Below, piece after piece: positions 9,338 to 16,524 of a DNA stretch of 47,199 nt. This DNA comes from JBKBII01 sp046299415 (GTDB taxonomy: Bacteria > Pseudomonadota > Gammaproteobacteria > Ectothiorhodospirales > Ectothiorhodospiraceae), in the NCBI GenBank assembly GCA_046299415.1, contig JBKBII010000013.1, positions 1 through 47,199 of the forward strand, read 5' to 3'. The notes below the pieces were generated by a model. The model worked only from the letters and a program-made list of their open reading frames with translations. It searched no databases and had not been told where the DNA came from. Within the stretch, counting starts at the first letter, position 1; every line of letters begins with the position of its first letter. A program made the translations under genes and the position numbers.

Positions 9338-10090
9338 TTGATTGAGCTCGTTCTGGTCGTGTTGGCGGCGTTTGTCGCCGGAATCGTCAATGCATTGGCC
9401 GGCGGCGGGACTTTTGTAACTTTTCCGACGTTGGTGTTCTTAGGGGTTCCGCCATTGACGGCCAATGCGTCATCAACGACGGCGCTTTTGCCCGGTTATC
9501 TCGCGACGGCGTGGGCCTATCGTGACGGGATGCGTGGCGTCGGCGGGCTTGGTCTGACCGGTTTTGTTTTGCTCGGTCTATTGGGTGGCGCAATTGGCGC
9601 AATAGCGCTTTTGGTGACGACTCATGAGGCTTTCCGAGCCCTGGTACCTTGGCTGCTGCTCTTCGCGACAATGCTGTTTGCTTTCGGCGCGGCGTTACAG
9701 CGTCTGATCGCGCGGCTCGCCCTAAAAATTGATCCGGGAACGATCAGTGGGCGTATCGCGGTCGTGCTGATGACGGCTTACGGGGGCTACTTCGCCGGCG
9801 GTATGGGGATCGTGATGCTCGCGGTATTGCGCGTGTTGGGCGTTGAAAATCTTCAGGCCGCGAACGGGATCAAGGCTCTGCTGTCTGCGGTTTTGACGAC
9901 GATGGCGGTAGCTATCTTCCTGATCGGAGGCCTGGTCGACCCAACGTATGTCGTGCCGATGGCGGTCGCTGCGACCGCCGGTGGTTTTTTTGGGGCTTGG
10001 CTCGGACGTCGAATACCGCCCACGTGGCTGCGTATCGGCATCATCATTGTGGGTTTGGCGACGGCGGCAGCTTTTTTCTCGGGCGGTTGA
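9338..10090 (+). CDS. TauE/SafE-family membrane permease (sulfite exporter-like)
   Basis: This 250-residue inner-membrane protein has about eight hydrophobic segments and the two repeated family blocks: GIVNALAGGGTFVTFPTLVFLG near residue 15 and the second-half GGYFAGGMGIVMLAVLRVLG near residue 145. Relatives export sulfite, sulfoacetate or other organosulfur anions. It appears to start with TTG at 9338: GGGAG lies seven bases upstream and the protein begins directly in the first helix, with no in-frame ATG or GTG close by. It lies 128 bases after the zinc hydrolase and could share its transcript. Substrate is unknown; family assignment is firm. Confidence 0.87.
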   Translation: MIELVLVVLAAFVAGIVNALAGGGTFVTFPTLVFLGVPPLTANASSTTALLPGYLATAWAYRDGMRGVGGLGLTGFVLLGLLGGAIGAIALLVTTHEAFRALVPWLLLFATMLFAFGAALQRLIARLALKIDPGTISGRIAVVLMTAYGGYFAGGMGIVMLAVLRVLGVENLQAANGIKALLSAVLTTMAVAIFLIGGLVDPTYVVPMAVAATAGGFFGAWLGRRIPPTWLRIGIIIVGLATAAAFFSGG

Positions 10091-10747
10091 GCGGTCGCGT
10101 TACTTGCCCTATTCGTTCTGCGCGTGGGTCATGCTCGGTTGTTGATCTTTGCGATGGTCGAGCATCAATCGCACATCAATGGCTCGATTGAGCGTGAGAC
10201 ATCGACTGGGTACCGTTTCGAGTGCGCCCGGACTTCTGAGAGGATCGGGTGAGATGACGAGTGCCGTCGCGAAGGATGGCGAGCTGGAAGCCGGACAGGG
10301 TGTGACGCGCGGCGTGTGATGGATGGAAACAGCACTCTCGGCTCAGCCCGGGTCGTGGCGAAGCTGCGCCGATGGACCGGCTCATCTGGATGCTGTCTGA
10401 AATACCCCTCGTTTTTGCTGGACAAATTTATAAGAACCTACTAAAGTTTCGCTTGTGACAAAAGAATGACACGGCAGGCGCAGCGACTCGAGTTGTGGCG
10501 CTTTTTTCGGTGCGTCGCTTTCACTCTCAGCCTGATCCCAAAGTCATCGAGGTGTATCGCTGTCACAGTGGGCACATAAAAGTGCAGTGGGTCGGGAATT
10601 ATTCTTGAGCACTGCGGTCAACAAAATAGAATGGATGCTCAGTGCGGACTGATCAACCGACCCCGGCCTGACAACGTGTCGGCGCCAGTGGCGAGAATCA
10701 GCGCATCTCTTACATGGATCGGAATCGTCGAACCTGGAGGCGATGAC
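10091..10747. other. Long upstream region of iscR
   Basis: No gene is supported in these 650 bases. The part from 10400 to 10450 is AT-rich. It contains a TATAAG -10-like hexamer at 10429-10434 and the segment CCTACTAAA, which weakly resembles half of a type 1 IscR site. A strong terminator-like hairpin follows at 10478-10507. The rest shows nothing I can name. Confidence 0.45.
10478..10507 (+). terminator. Rho-independent terminator-like hairpin upstream of iscR
   Basis: GCGCAGCGAC and GTTGTGGCGC form a stem of about ten pairs (two G-T wobbles, one mismatch) around a TCGA loop, followed directly by six T residues. It lies 240 bases before the iscR start and about 390 bases after the TauE/SafE stop. 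It may end a short leader or small RNA begun near 10440, or end a long permease transcript. Confidence 0.7.
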
Positions 10748-11224
10748 ATGAAGCTTTCGACCAAGGGCCGCTACGCGGTCACTGCAATGCTGGACCTCGC
10801 GATCCATGATCGTGTCGGGCCCGTTACGTTGTCTGATATTTCTCAGTGTCAGGGTATTTCGCTGTCGTATCTCGAACAGCTTTTTGCGAAGCTACGCCGT
10901 TCGGGACTCGTCGAGGGCGTTCGTGGCCCCGGTGGCGGATACCGTTTGGCTCGTCGTCCTGATCAGATCTCAATTGCTTCAATCATCACGGCCGTCGATG
11001 AATCAGTCGATGTGACGCGTTGCAAGGGTCACGAAGATTGCCAGGATGGGGAACGGTGCTTGACGCACGAGCTGTGGAATGACTTGAGTCAGCAGCTTTA
11101 CAGCTACCTCGACGGTTTGACTCTCGCCGATTTCTCGAACCGGCCGGAGGTGCAGCGTGTCGCTCGACGAGGTGAGGAGCGCAGCCCGCGTCATCACTTC
11201 ATCTTCCGTCATGATGCCGCTTGA
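10748..11224 (+). CDS. IscR, Rrf2-family iron-sulfur cluster regulator
   Basis: This 158-residue cytoplasmic transcription factor senses Fe-S status through a [2Fe-2S] cluster and represses or activates Fe-S biogenesis genes. The winged-helix DNA-binding half (MKLSTKGRYAVTAML to GPGGGYRLAR) is nearly canonical. The cluster-binding loop CKGHEDCQDGERCLTH keeps the three cysteines at C-x5-C-x5-C and the His three residues later, matching the E. coli ligands Cys92, Cys98, Cys104 and His107. The start ATG follows CTGGAGGCGATGAC (GGAGG spaced nine). Unlike the usual iscRSUA operon, no isc gene follows; the next gene, about 920 bases away, encodes a BON-domain protein. The organism may keep isc or suf genes elsewhere. 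Confidence 0.93.
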   Translation: MKLSTKGRYAVTAMLDLAIHDRVGPVTLSDISQCQGISLSYLEQLFAKLRRSGLVEGVRGPGGGYRLARRPDQISIASIITAVDESVDVTRCKGHEDCQDGERCLTHELWNDLSQQLYSYLDGLTLADFSNRPEVQRVARRGEERSPRHHFIFRHDAA

Positions 11225-11315
11225 GTGACTCGCCTCGGCTCGGTATTTGGCTGGCCGCGTGAGCCGTCGGACAGTCTCGCAAGAAAACCTAGCGATATCA
11301 TTTGTTGGAAGGCGG

Positions 11316-11359
11316 CAAAAGCCCGAGCCCCAAGCCCCTTTTCGGTCGCCGGGCTTTTG
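11316..11359 (+). terminator. Inverted repeat after iscR, possible terminator
   Basis: CAAAAGCCCG (11316-11325) and CGGGCTTTTG (11350-11359) are exact complements around a 24-base loop. The 3' arm ends in TTTT, and the 5' arm starts with AAAA, so it could work in both directions. It lies 92 bases after the iscR stop. Confidence 0.65.
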
Positions 11360-12074
11360 TAGGCGCGGAACGCGTTCCGCGTCATTAGGATGTGTCTGGC
11401 ATTCTTTAGTCGTTGGAGTCGAACGGAAGGCGCGGCGCATCCAGTCCGCGCCCTTTTTGTTGTCGCAGGTCGATGACGACTTTTTTTGGTGTCGTGGACG
11501 ATGCCCGGTTGTCGTCTTCGAGGTGAGATCTGGGACCGCAAAATGCTAGTCGAAGCGATTTCGACGTCACGAAATTCGCGTCGGGCTGGTCTTCGCCCTC
11601 GTCCCCCGGCTGGTGGTTCAACACACGAATGCCCGGTCGTGAAGACCAGTCACTTGTGCTTGTGTGCGATCGTGAGAGGTCACCCAACAACACCATACAG
11701 GTGACGCATTCAATTCAAGCGATGTTCAAGGGCACCCGAGACAATCTCGAACGAACTGTGTTTTTTATCCAACGTCTTTGAAGATGCGGTGTTGTTACAC
11801 GGCACTTGAATCCCCATGCCGGCGTGGTGAGAGAGCCCGTTGCGCTCATTTGACCGATGGAACTCGTTCGACCAATGGGAGATGAGGTGTCTGTCTCGAA
11901 GCGTGTTGGAGACGTTGGCTATCTTGTTGGCTTATGCCCGACGATCTCGCACTTGGTTACTTGTCCTCCGGTTCTGTGAAGTTGGACGGCTTGAGAATTT
12001 GGTTGAAAGACGGCTCGCGTCGGCAGTGTTTTGAGTCAATTTAACACCGAGGCGTAAGCCTTTGGCGTTCTCTG

Positions 12075-12089
12075 AGTCTTTTTAAGACT
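12075..12089. promoter_or_regulatory. Short palindrome abutting the 19-bp repeats
   Basis: AGTCTT-TTT-AAGACT is a perfect inverted repeat. Its right arm, AAGACT, is also the start of the first 19-bp tandem repeat, so the two elements overlap. It could be a protein-binding site or a weak hairpin. Confidence 0.5.
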
Positions 12090-12138
12090 GGGGATTCAAG
12101 TTAAGACTGGGGATTCAAGTTAAGACTGGACATCCAAG
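12082..12138. repeat. Three tandem 19-bp repeats ending in the BON gene ribosome binding site
   Basis: The unit TTAAGACTGGGGATTCAAG occurs exactly at 12082-12100 and 12101-12119. A third copy at 12120-12138 keeps TTAAGACTGG and CAAG but changes the middle to ACATC. The third copy ends inside the AAGGAGG Shine-Dalgarno sequence, nine bases before the start codon. Head-to-tail iterons at this position suggest an operator for a cooperative regulator or an RNA-level control element. Confidence 0.9.
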
Positions 12139-12147
12139 GAGGTCGCG

Positions 12148-12513
12148 ATGACGATGAAGAACGCCCCACACCTTGCCGCAATTGTAGCCGCTGCATTTTT
12201 GATGGTTCCTGCTGTGCATGCGGAAACCGACGATCAGATCACAACTGAAACCAGTGAGACGATAGAGGCCATTGGTGCAGTCGCCAGCGATGCCGGTCGA
12301 TATCTTGAAGATGCCTCGATCACGGCGCGTGTGAACACTGCCTTTGTCGTGCACTCACATCTTTCCGGTTTGGCGATTGCAGTCGAGACTTCAAACGGCG
12401 TTGTGACCTTGTCGGGGACGGTTGAAAGCGACGCCGAAAAAGCGCTGGCAGAGGGGGCAGCGCGAGACGTCAGCGGTGTCAATGACGTCCACAATGCGAT
12501 TGAGGTTGAATAA
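12148..12513 (+). CDS. Secreted single BON-domain protein (OsmY-like)
   Basis: This 121-residue protein has a signal peptide (MTMKNAPHLAAIVAAAFLMV, cleavage likely after Ala25 in PAVHA) and one BON domain (about residues 54-121). The domain is recognisable by ITARVNTAF, the central VVTLSGTVES turn and the closing VSGVNDVHNAIEV. BON proteins of the OsmY/DolP kind act in the periplasm at the envelope and are often induced by osmotic or membrane stress; OsmY has two domains, this one only one. The start is firm: AAGGAGG is spaced five bases from ATG. Three 19-bp repeats directly upstream imply specific regulation. It stands alone, with no gene within 350 bases on either side. Confidence 0.88.
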   Translation: MTMKNAPHLAAIVAAAFLMVPAVHAETDDQITTETSETIEAIGAVASDAGRYLEDASITARVNTAFVVHSHLSGLAIAVETSNGVVTLSGTVESDAEKALAEGAARDVSGVNDVHNAIEVE

Positions 12514-13031
12514 TGCTTTGAGAAGCCAGAACAGCCCCGTTTTGGATGTCTCAAACCAAATCTTCCAAAAAGACATCATTTTTGTAGGACGGGCTATTCC
12601 AGCGACGAATCGGCGTTGGAATGTCGTGGTACTCATTTTACGTAAGACGATCCATTTGCAACACCTCGAACCACGGCCGCCGCCTTAGGCGGACGTGGTC
12701 TGTTGGCTTATGTGTTTGTTACGGGTATTACTTCAAGTTTCTTCTTGAGCGATCAGATGAACGGCGATGGTTGATTCTACTGAGAAATTTTTGCGTCCGG
12801 ACAACCGGACAGTCTGTGCGGCACGTACTCGGGTTGCGCCGCTGTTTCTTCATTGAATGGCGTTTTAGGTCGAACGATTCGAATGCCGTTTACCCGAACT
12901 CCACCAAGTATCCTTTTGGGTCCGACGCTACAGCGATGAGAGCGACGTCGCCTTGAGCCAGGGTGAGTCCGTTAGATCGTGATGACCGATTTTCGCTGCC
13001 TGGACATGGTCCCACGCCCAGCAGAAATCGC
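12514..13031. other. Intergenic region with hairpin and a gene remnant
   Basis: Between the BON gene and the chemoreceptor stop lie about 520 bases without an intact gene. A GC-rich hairpin is visible near 12673-12700 (CCACG, CCGCC, loop, GGCGG, CGTGG). A minus-strand remnant of a VOC/glyoxalase-type protein is annotated separately at 12890-12970. Confidence 0.5.
12890..12970 (-). pseudogene. Possible C-terminal remnant of a VOC/glyoxalase-family gene
   Basis: Read on the minus strand, this segment encodes 26 residues and a stop. It ends with DVALIAVASDPKGYLVEFG, which closely resembles the last strand of VOC-family proteins (pattern DPxGYxxEF, where Glu is a metal ligand). Upstream the frame stays open for some way but has no start or other VOC motifs before it enters the chemoreceptor end. 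I infer a truncated gene. The match is short and could be chance. Confidence 0.35.
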
Positions 13032-14900
13032 TCAGGTTCTGAACTGCGCTGTCAATTGCTGTAGACGTTGCGCCAACTGGGCCAACTCATTCGAGGCCGC
13101 TGCGGTCTGCTGTGAGCCGACGGTCGTCTCTTCTGCGACTCGGCCAATCGTGGCGACGTTCTCGCTCATGTTTTCAGCGACTACGCTCTGTTCTTCGGCG
13201 GCACTGGCAATCTGATGGTTCATGTCGGTGATGCGATCGACGGCGTCTTTGATGCGCATCAGCGAGGTACCCGTACGCGATGCTTCTTCAACTGTATTCC
13301 GTGCTCGTACTCGACCTGTCTCCATTGAACCTACGGCCGAGCTTGCGCCCTGCTGAAGCTGTTCAATCATACGCTGAATTTCTTGGGTTGAGTCCTGTGT
13401 CCGGGTCGCCAGTGTTCTGACTTCGTCAGCGACGACGGCGAAGCCTCGGCCTTGTCCGCCTGCGCGTGCGGCTTCTATCGCGGCGTTCAACGCTAAGAGG
13501 TTGGTTTGCTCAGCGATGCCTCGAATGACATCCAGTACCACGCGGATATTGTTGGCATCACCCTCGAGGCGCGCGATCGCGTCTGCGGTTTCTTCGACAG
13601 AGGCCGCGAGCCCTTCGATGGCTGAGACGGTATTGTTGACGACTTGCTGACCGGCCATCGTTTCCTGTTTGGCACTATTGGCCGATGTTGCGGCCTCTTG
13701 AGCGTTTCGTGCGACATCTTGCGTCGTGTGACTCATTTCCGTCATGGCCGCCGCCAACATCGTGATTTCGCCTTGTTGACGCTGGACGCCGTCGCTGGTT
13801 TCGCGAGTTGTGGCTGACATTTGTTCGGCTGCGGCTGCGACCTGTGATGTGGCGGCGTTGACTTCGTGGAGCATCGCGCGCAGACGAGAAAGCATCGTGC
13901 GCATGGCGCCAAGTAGACGACCGGTTTCGTCGTGTTGGCTGACTTCGGGCAGATCATGGCTGAAATCGCCTTGAGCGATTGCATCGAGAGTGTTGACGGC
14001 GCCCAGTAGTGGTGTGAAGACGCGTTTGGTGTACCAGTAAATCAATATTGCGAGCGAAATGAGAACGATGATGGTGACAAAAATGCCCAACTGGTTGATG
14101 CGAGCCTGTTGCGCGAAACTTGCCGAGAAGTCATCGACACTCACGAGATCGGCGAGCGGTTCACCGGTAGGCGTCGTAATTGGAGTGATTACGACCGAGA
14201 ACCATTGGCCATCAGCTTTCAATCTTTTGACTTTTTGTTCGCCTAGCGGTGGGAGGTCCAAGCGAAGTTTTTCGCGAAAATTCTCGTCAGTGCTGTAGAC
14301 CACCGTGTTATCGGCGTTGAACACGAAGTTCCGTGACCCATCGGCGCGGGTCAGATCATCAAGCGCGGTGTCGAGTGTTCGCGAAAAGATTCCGGCTCCC
14401 GCCAGTTGGCCGCGTTGGTAGAGCGGGAATGTGAGCACAGACACCAGCTGACCATCTTCGTCTCGCTGTAGGCCCCTTTCGACTGTGCGCTCATCGAGCG
14501 CGCGGCGAACGAGTGGTTTCCGGGACTGGCCGGTGGCCTCGACAGGCGTCGAAAACAGGAATCGGCCTTCGATATCCGTGATCTGGAGTCGGGAAATCGT
14601 CTCGGATGCGCTTAGCCGGTTGTAGGTTGGGCGTGCAGCTTCAGCCAGTGTCTCGCTGTTGCGCGTGGCCACGGCGTCAACGATGGTTCGATCTCTCGTC
14701 AAACCTTGAACGCCGGTCTCCATGCGTTCTATTTCCGTGGCTATGATTCGATCCCAGAGCTGGGATTTGCCACTGAGTATCAGAGATTCAAAACGGGCCT
14801 CGGACTCGTTCTGTGCCATACGAGCTGTGCCGATGATGACGAAAGATGCGATCAACAGAGCGCCAAGCGCCATCAGAGTGAGCCGTATTTTCAGAGACAT
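13032..14900 (-). CDS. Methyl-accepting chemotaxis protein
   Basis: This 622-residue transmembrane chemoreceptor passes a signal to the CheA/CheW kinase complex. It has an N-terminal membrane helix (about 7-25) and a periplasmic sensor of about 240 residues. The sensor has Cache-like features (LQITDIEGRFLFSTPVE near 106 and FVFNADNTVVYSTDE near 192). A second helix (270-290), a HAMP domain and a long cytoplasmic coiled coil follow. The signalling tip is canonical: IAEQTNLLALNAAIEAARAG followed by RGFAVVADEVRTLA. There is no C-terminal NWETF-type pentapeptide for CheR/CheB docking. No che genes are nearby, so it is an orphan receptor. The ligand is unknown; Cache sensors usually bind small organic acids or amino acids. 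Confidence 0.95.
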   Translation of the reverse strand: MSLKIRLTLMALGALLIASFVIIGTARMAQNESEARFESLILSGKSQLWDRIIATEIERMETGVQGLTRDRTIVDAVATRNSETLAEAARPTYNRLSASETISRLQITDIEGRFLFSTPVEATGQSRKPLVRRALDERTVERGLQRDEDGQLVSVLTFPLYQRGQLAGAGIFSRTLDTALDDLTRADGSRNFVFNADNTVVYSTDENFREKLRLDLPPLGEQKVKRLKADGQWFSVVITPITTPTGEPLADLVSVDDFSASFAQQARINQLGIFVTIIVLISLAILIYWYTKRVFTPLLGAVNTLDAIAQGDFSHDLPEVSQHDETGRLLGAMRTMLSRLRAMLHEVNAATSQVAAAAEQMSATTRETSDGVQRQQGEITMLAAAMTEMSHTTQDVARNAQEAATSANSAKQETMAGQQVVNNTVSAIEGLAASVEETADAIARLEGDANNIRVVLDVIRGIAEQTNLLALNAAIEAARAGGQGRGFAVVADEVRTLATRTQDSTQEIQRMIEQLQQGASSAVGSMETGRVRARNTVEEASRTGTSLMRIKDAVDRITDMNHQIASAAEEQSVVAENMSENVATIGRVAEETTVGSQQTAAASNELAQLAQRLQQLTAQFRT

Positions 14901-15061
14901 TTTGATTTTCCTGCTCGGCAGATCTGAATTGGTTTCAGGCCCAACCTGGCCCGGAGTCTTAGATCGATACGCTTCAGGTGACGTTGTCGGCGGCAGGCGA
15001 TGGAACTTGAATGATCATCTGAGAGACGTTTTGAAAATGAGTGTAAAAACAAATCGGAGAA

Positions 15062-15113
15062 GCAAAATAAAAGCGCGCAGGGCTGGGCCGGGGGCCAACA
15101 ACCTCTGCGCGCT
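15062..15113 (-). terminator. Rho-independent terminator of the rhodanese gene
   Basis: On the minus strand AGCGCGCAG and CTGCGCGCT form a perfect nine-pair stem with an additional GC-rich inner part, followed by TTTATTTT. It lies 47 bases beyond the rhodanese stop, which is ideal spacing. Confidence 0.9.
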
Positions 15114-15159
15114 GGTTTAGCTGTTCCCGGCTTTGCGATAGCCTGGAATCCGGCCATTT

Positions 15160-15597
15160 TTACTCGACGGGGTAACCGGCGTCGCGCCAGGCGGGGTAGC
15201 CGAGGCGGAAATAGTGAACGTTGGTGAAACCCCAGTCCACAGCTCGCTCTGCTGCAACGGCGGTGCGCCAGCAGCCCGTGCTGTTGCAGTAGAAAACGAC
15301 TTCAGCATCTTTTGAGCCGATGAGTTCGAGCAAGGACGCTTCGGTAATGACGCTTTGCGACTGATCGCGTTCGACGGTCAGGTTTTCGGCTCCAGGAATA
15401 CGTCCGGCGTCAAAGTCGGACGGGACACGAACGTCAACCAACGGTACGCCGCGATCGAAAAGAGCCTTGGCTTCAGTCGGCCCGGCGTAGGTGGTGCCCG
15501 CGACGGTTTCGGGCGATGAATATTCAGCCGTAACCATCATCGGGAGCCAGCAGATGAGCAGGGCAGCAATGAAAGAATATACTTTATTGCTTGTCAT
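15160..15597 (-). CDS. Periplasmic single-domain rhodanese-like protein
   Basis: This 145-residue protein has a signal peptide (hydrophobic core FIAALLICWLPMM, cleavage near Ala24) and one rhodanese domain. The domain shows LVDVRVPSDFDAGRIPGAENL (CH2A motif) and the active-site loop YCNSTGCWRTA, with the expected catalytic Cys104 and Arg111. The loop holds a second cysteine (Cys109) followed by Trp, like the CxxCW-type periplasmic rhodaneses, so a disulfide or persulfide relay is possible. ATG follows GGAGAAGAAATC, a good ribosome binding site. A palindromic operator and -10 element are upstream and a strong terminator is downstream, so it is a single-gene transcript. Sulfane-sulfur transfer in the periplasm is the family-based role; the acceptor is unknown. 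Confidence 0.87.
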   Translation of the reverse strand: MTSNKVYSFIAALLICWLPMMVTAEYSSPETVAGTTYAGPTEAKALFDRGVPLVDVRVPSDFDAGRIPGAENLTVERDQSQSVITEASLLELIGSKDAEVVFYCNSTGCWRTAVAAERAVDWGFTNVHYFRLGYPAWRDAGYPVE

Positions 15598-15683
15598 GAT
15601 TTCTTCTCCGACGCGATTGGAAGTTAAGAAGACGGTCAGGTGGTGCCTGGTTCTGGGGTTTTCGATGGTGCTTGAGCTTGGAC

Positions 15684-15715
15684 GGCCAGGTTAACCTGAC
15701 CTTAAGCTGATTGTA
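15684..15715 (-). promoter_or_regulatory. Probable promoter and operator of the rhodanese gene
   Basis: On the minus strand a TACAAT -10 hexamer (15715-15710) is followed by an 18-bp near-perfect palindrome (15684-15701, GGYCAGGTTAACCTGACC with one mismatch pair). The palindrome would overlap the transcription start, as in a repressor site. No good -35 hexamer is visible, which suggests an activator or a weak promoter. Confidence 0.5.
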
Positions 15716-15801
15716 CTGATTTGGTCAGGGAAAGAAAGAAAAAGTCCAGAGGATTTTATTTGTGGTTATAGCTTTCGGGGTTTTCTAGGAGTCGGTGTCA
15801 G

Positions 15802-15843
15802 CTCATGGCACAGTTTTTGGTACTCATGGCGCAGTTTTTGGTA
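15802..15843. repeat. Two tandem 21-bp repeats in the AT-rich patch
   Basis: Two adjacent 21-base units at 15802-15822 and 15823-15843 share the core CATGGCRCAGTTTTTGG and differ at one base. Short tandem repeats like this are common inside the ends of some insertion sequences as transposase-binding sites, but no transposase gene or matching second end is present in the window. Confidence 0.85.
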
Positions 15844-15859
15844 TTTTGAGTGTATAGTT

Positions 15860-15881
15860 GTATTATTAGATATAATAATAC
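15860..15881. repeat. AT-rich inverted repeat
   Basis: GTATTATT and AATAATAC are perfect eight-base complements around AGATAT. The surrounding sequence is almost pure A and T and includes TATAAT, so it could act as a promoter region for the decayed frame at 15898. Confidence 0.7.
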
Positions 15882-16524
15882 TAATATATAAATTTATGTC
15901 GAACGATATTACGCAAATGCGTCTGGATGCCGATCCCTAGGTCTCGACTGCTGCGGATTTGACGAACTTTCATGTTCAGACTGTCAAAGAGGATCCGACG
16001 TCGCATTCGGTGGTTACCGATTGGGTCTATTAGAGCGACCCCAGATAATTACCGGTGTTCAAGCCGGACGCCACTGACCCAGATGCGCATCGTTGGTGAA
16101 AACGGTCGTCGATAGGTGCCGTTGTATCGGCCTATAACTGCTTTGGTTCGAACCTTGGGCCTCGAGCTTCCGCACAATGGTCTTCGCTATCACGGCTGCG
16201 TCGCCGATGGTTTTTAGCTGCGGGCGACGCATTAAGTCTGTAGCCCACCTCGCTCGCCTGACTCAGGTGACGGTATGCGAAAACGTGCTCGTCTTCGAAT
16301 GTTTGTCGAAATCGAGCTGGCTTATGCATGTTGAGGCGGCGCTAATCAGCGGTAAACGGCGCATCACGGACGGCACGACCGGCCTTGGGTCTGTGTGCGT
16401 TTTATGGCCGTTACATGGGGTTCCCGCACTAACGCCCGATACTCGCCTGGTACTGGGGCCGACTTCGATAACGATGCGTTGATGTGTTCTGTCGGTTCGG
16501 GACTGCACTGTTGGTGGTTCAACC

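Larger units (their letters stand above)
11225..12147. other. Long intergenic region between iscR and the BON gene
   Basis: No gene is supported over about 920 bases. The region holds a terminator-like inverted repeat after iscR (11316-11359) and, at its end, a palindrome and three 19-bp tandem repeats before the BON gene. From 11690 onwards composition becomes less GC-rich than neighbouring coding DNA. Confidence 0.5.
15598..16524. other. Gene-poor AT-rich patch with repeats and decayed coding sequence
   Basis: No intact gene is found in about 930 bases. The part from 15720 to 15900 is markedly AT-rich against GC-rich surroundings. It holds tandem 21-bp repeats and an AT-rich inverted repeat. 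An ATG at 15898 opens a frame that is interrupted by TAG after 14 codons and then continues for about 30 codons (ending in VVTDWVY). On the minus strand a frame ending near 16060 reads TTVFTNDAHLGQWRPA, faintly like the end of a PIN-domain toxin. This looks like remnants of a transferred element. Confidence 0.45.

Noticed and set aside
10405..10460. Full type 1 IscR operator before iscR
   Set aside because: Only about half of the consensus is matched (CCTACTAAA); the second half-site is missing, so I did not annotate it as an operator.
16140..16160. GGTTCGAACC resembling a tRNA T-arm
   Set aside because: No acceptor or anticodon arms can be built around it, and no CCA-type end follows.
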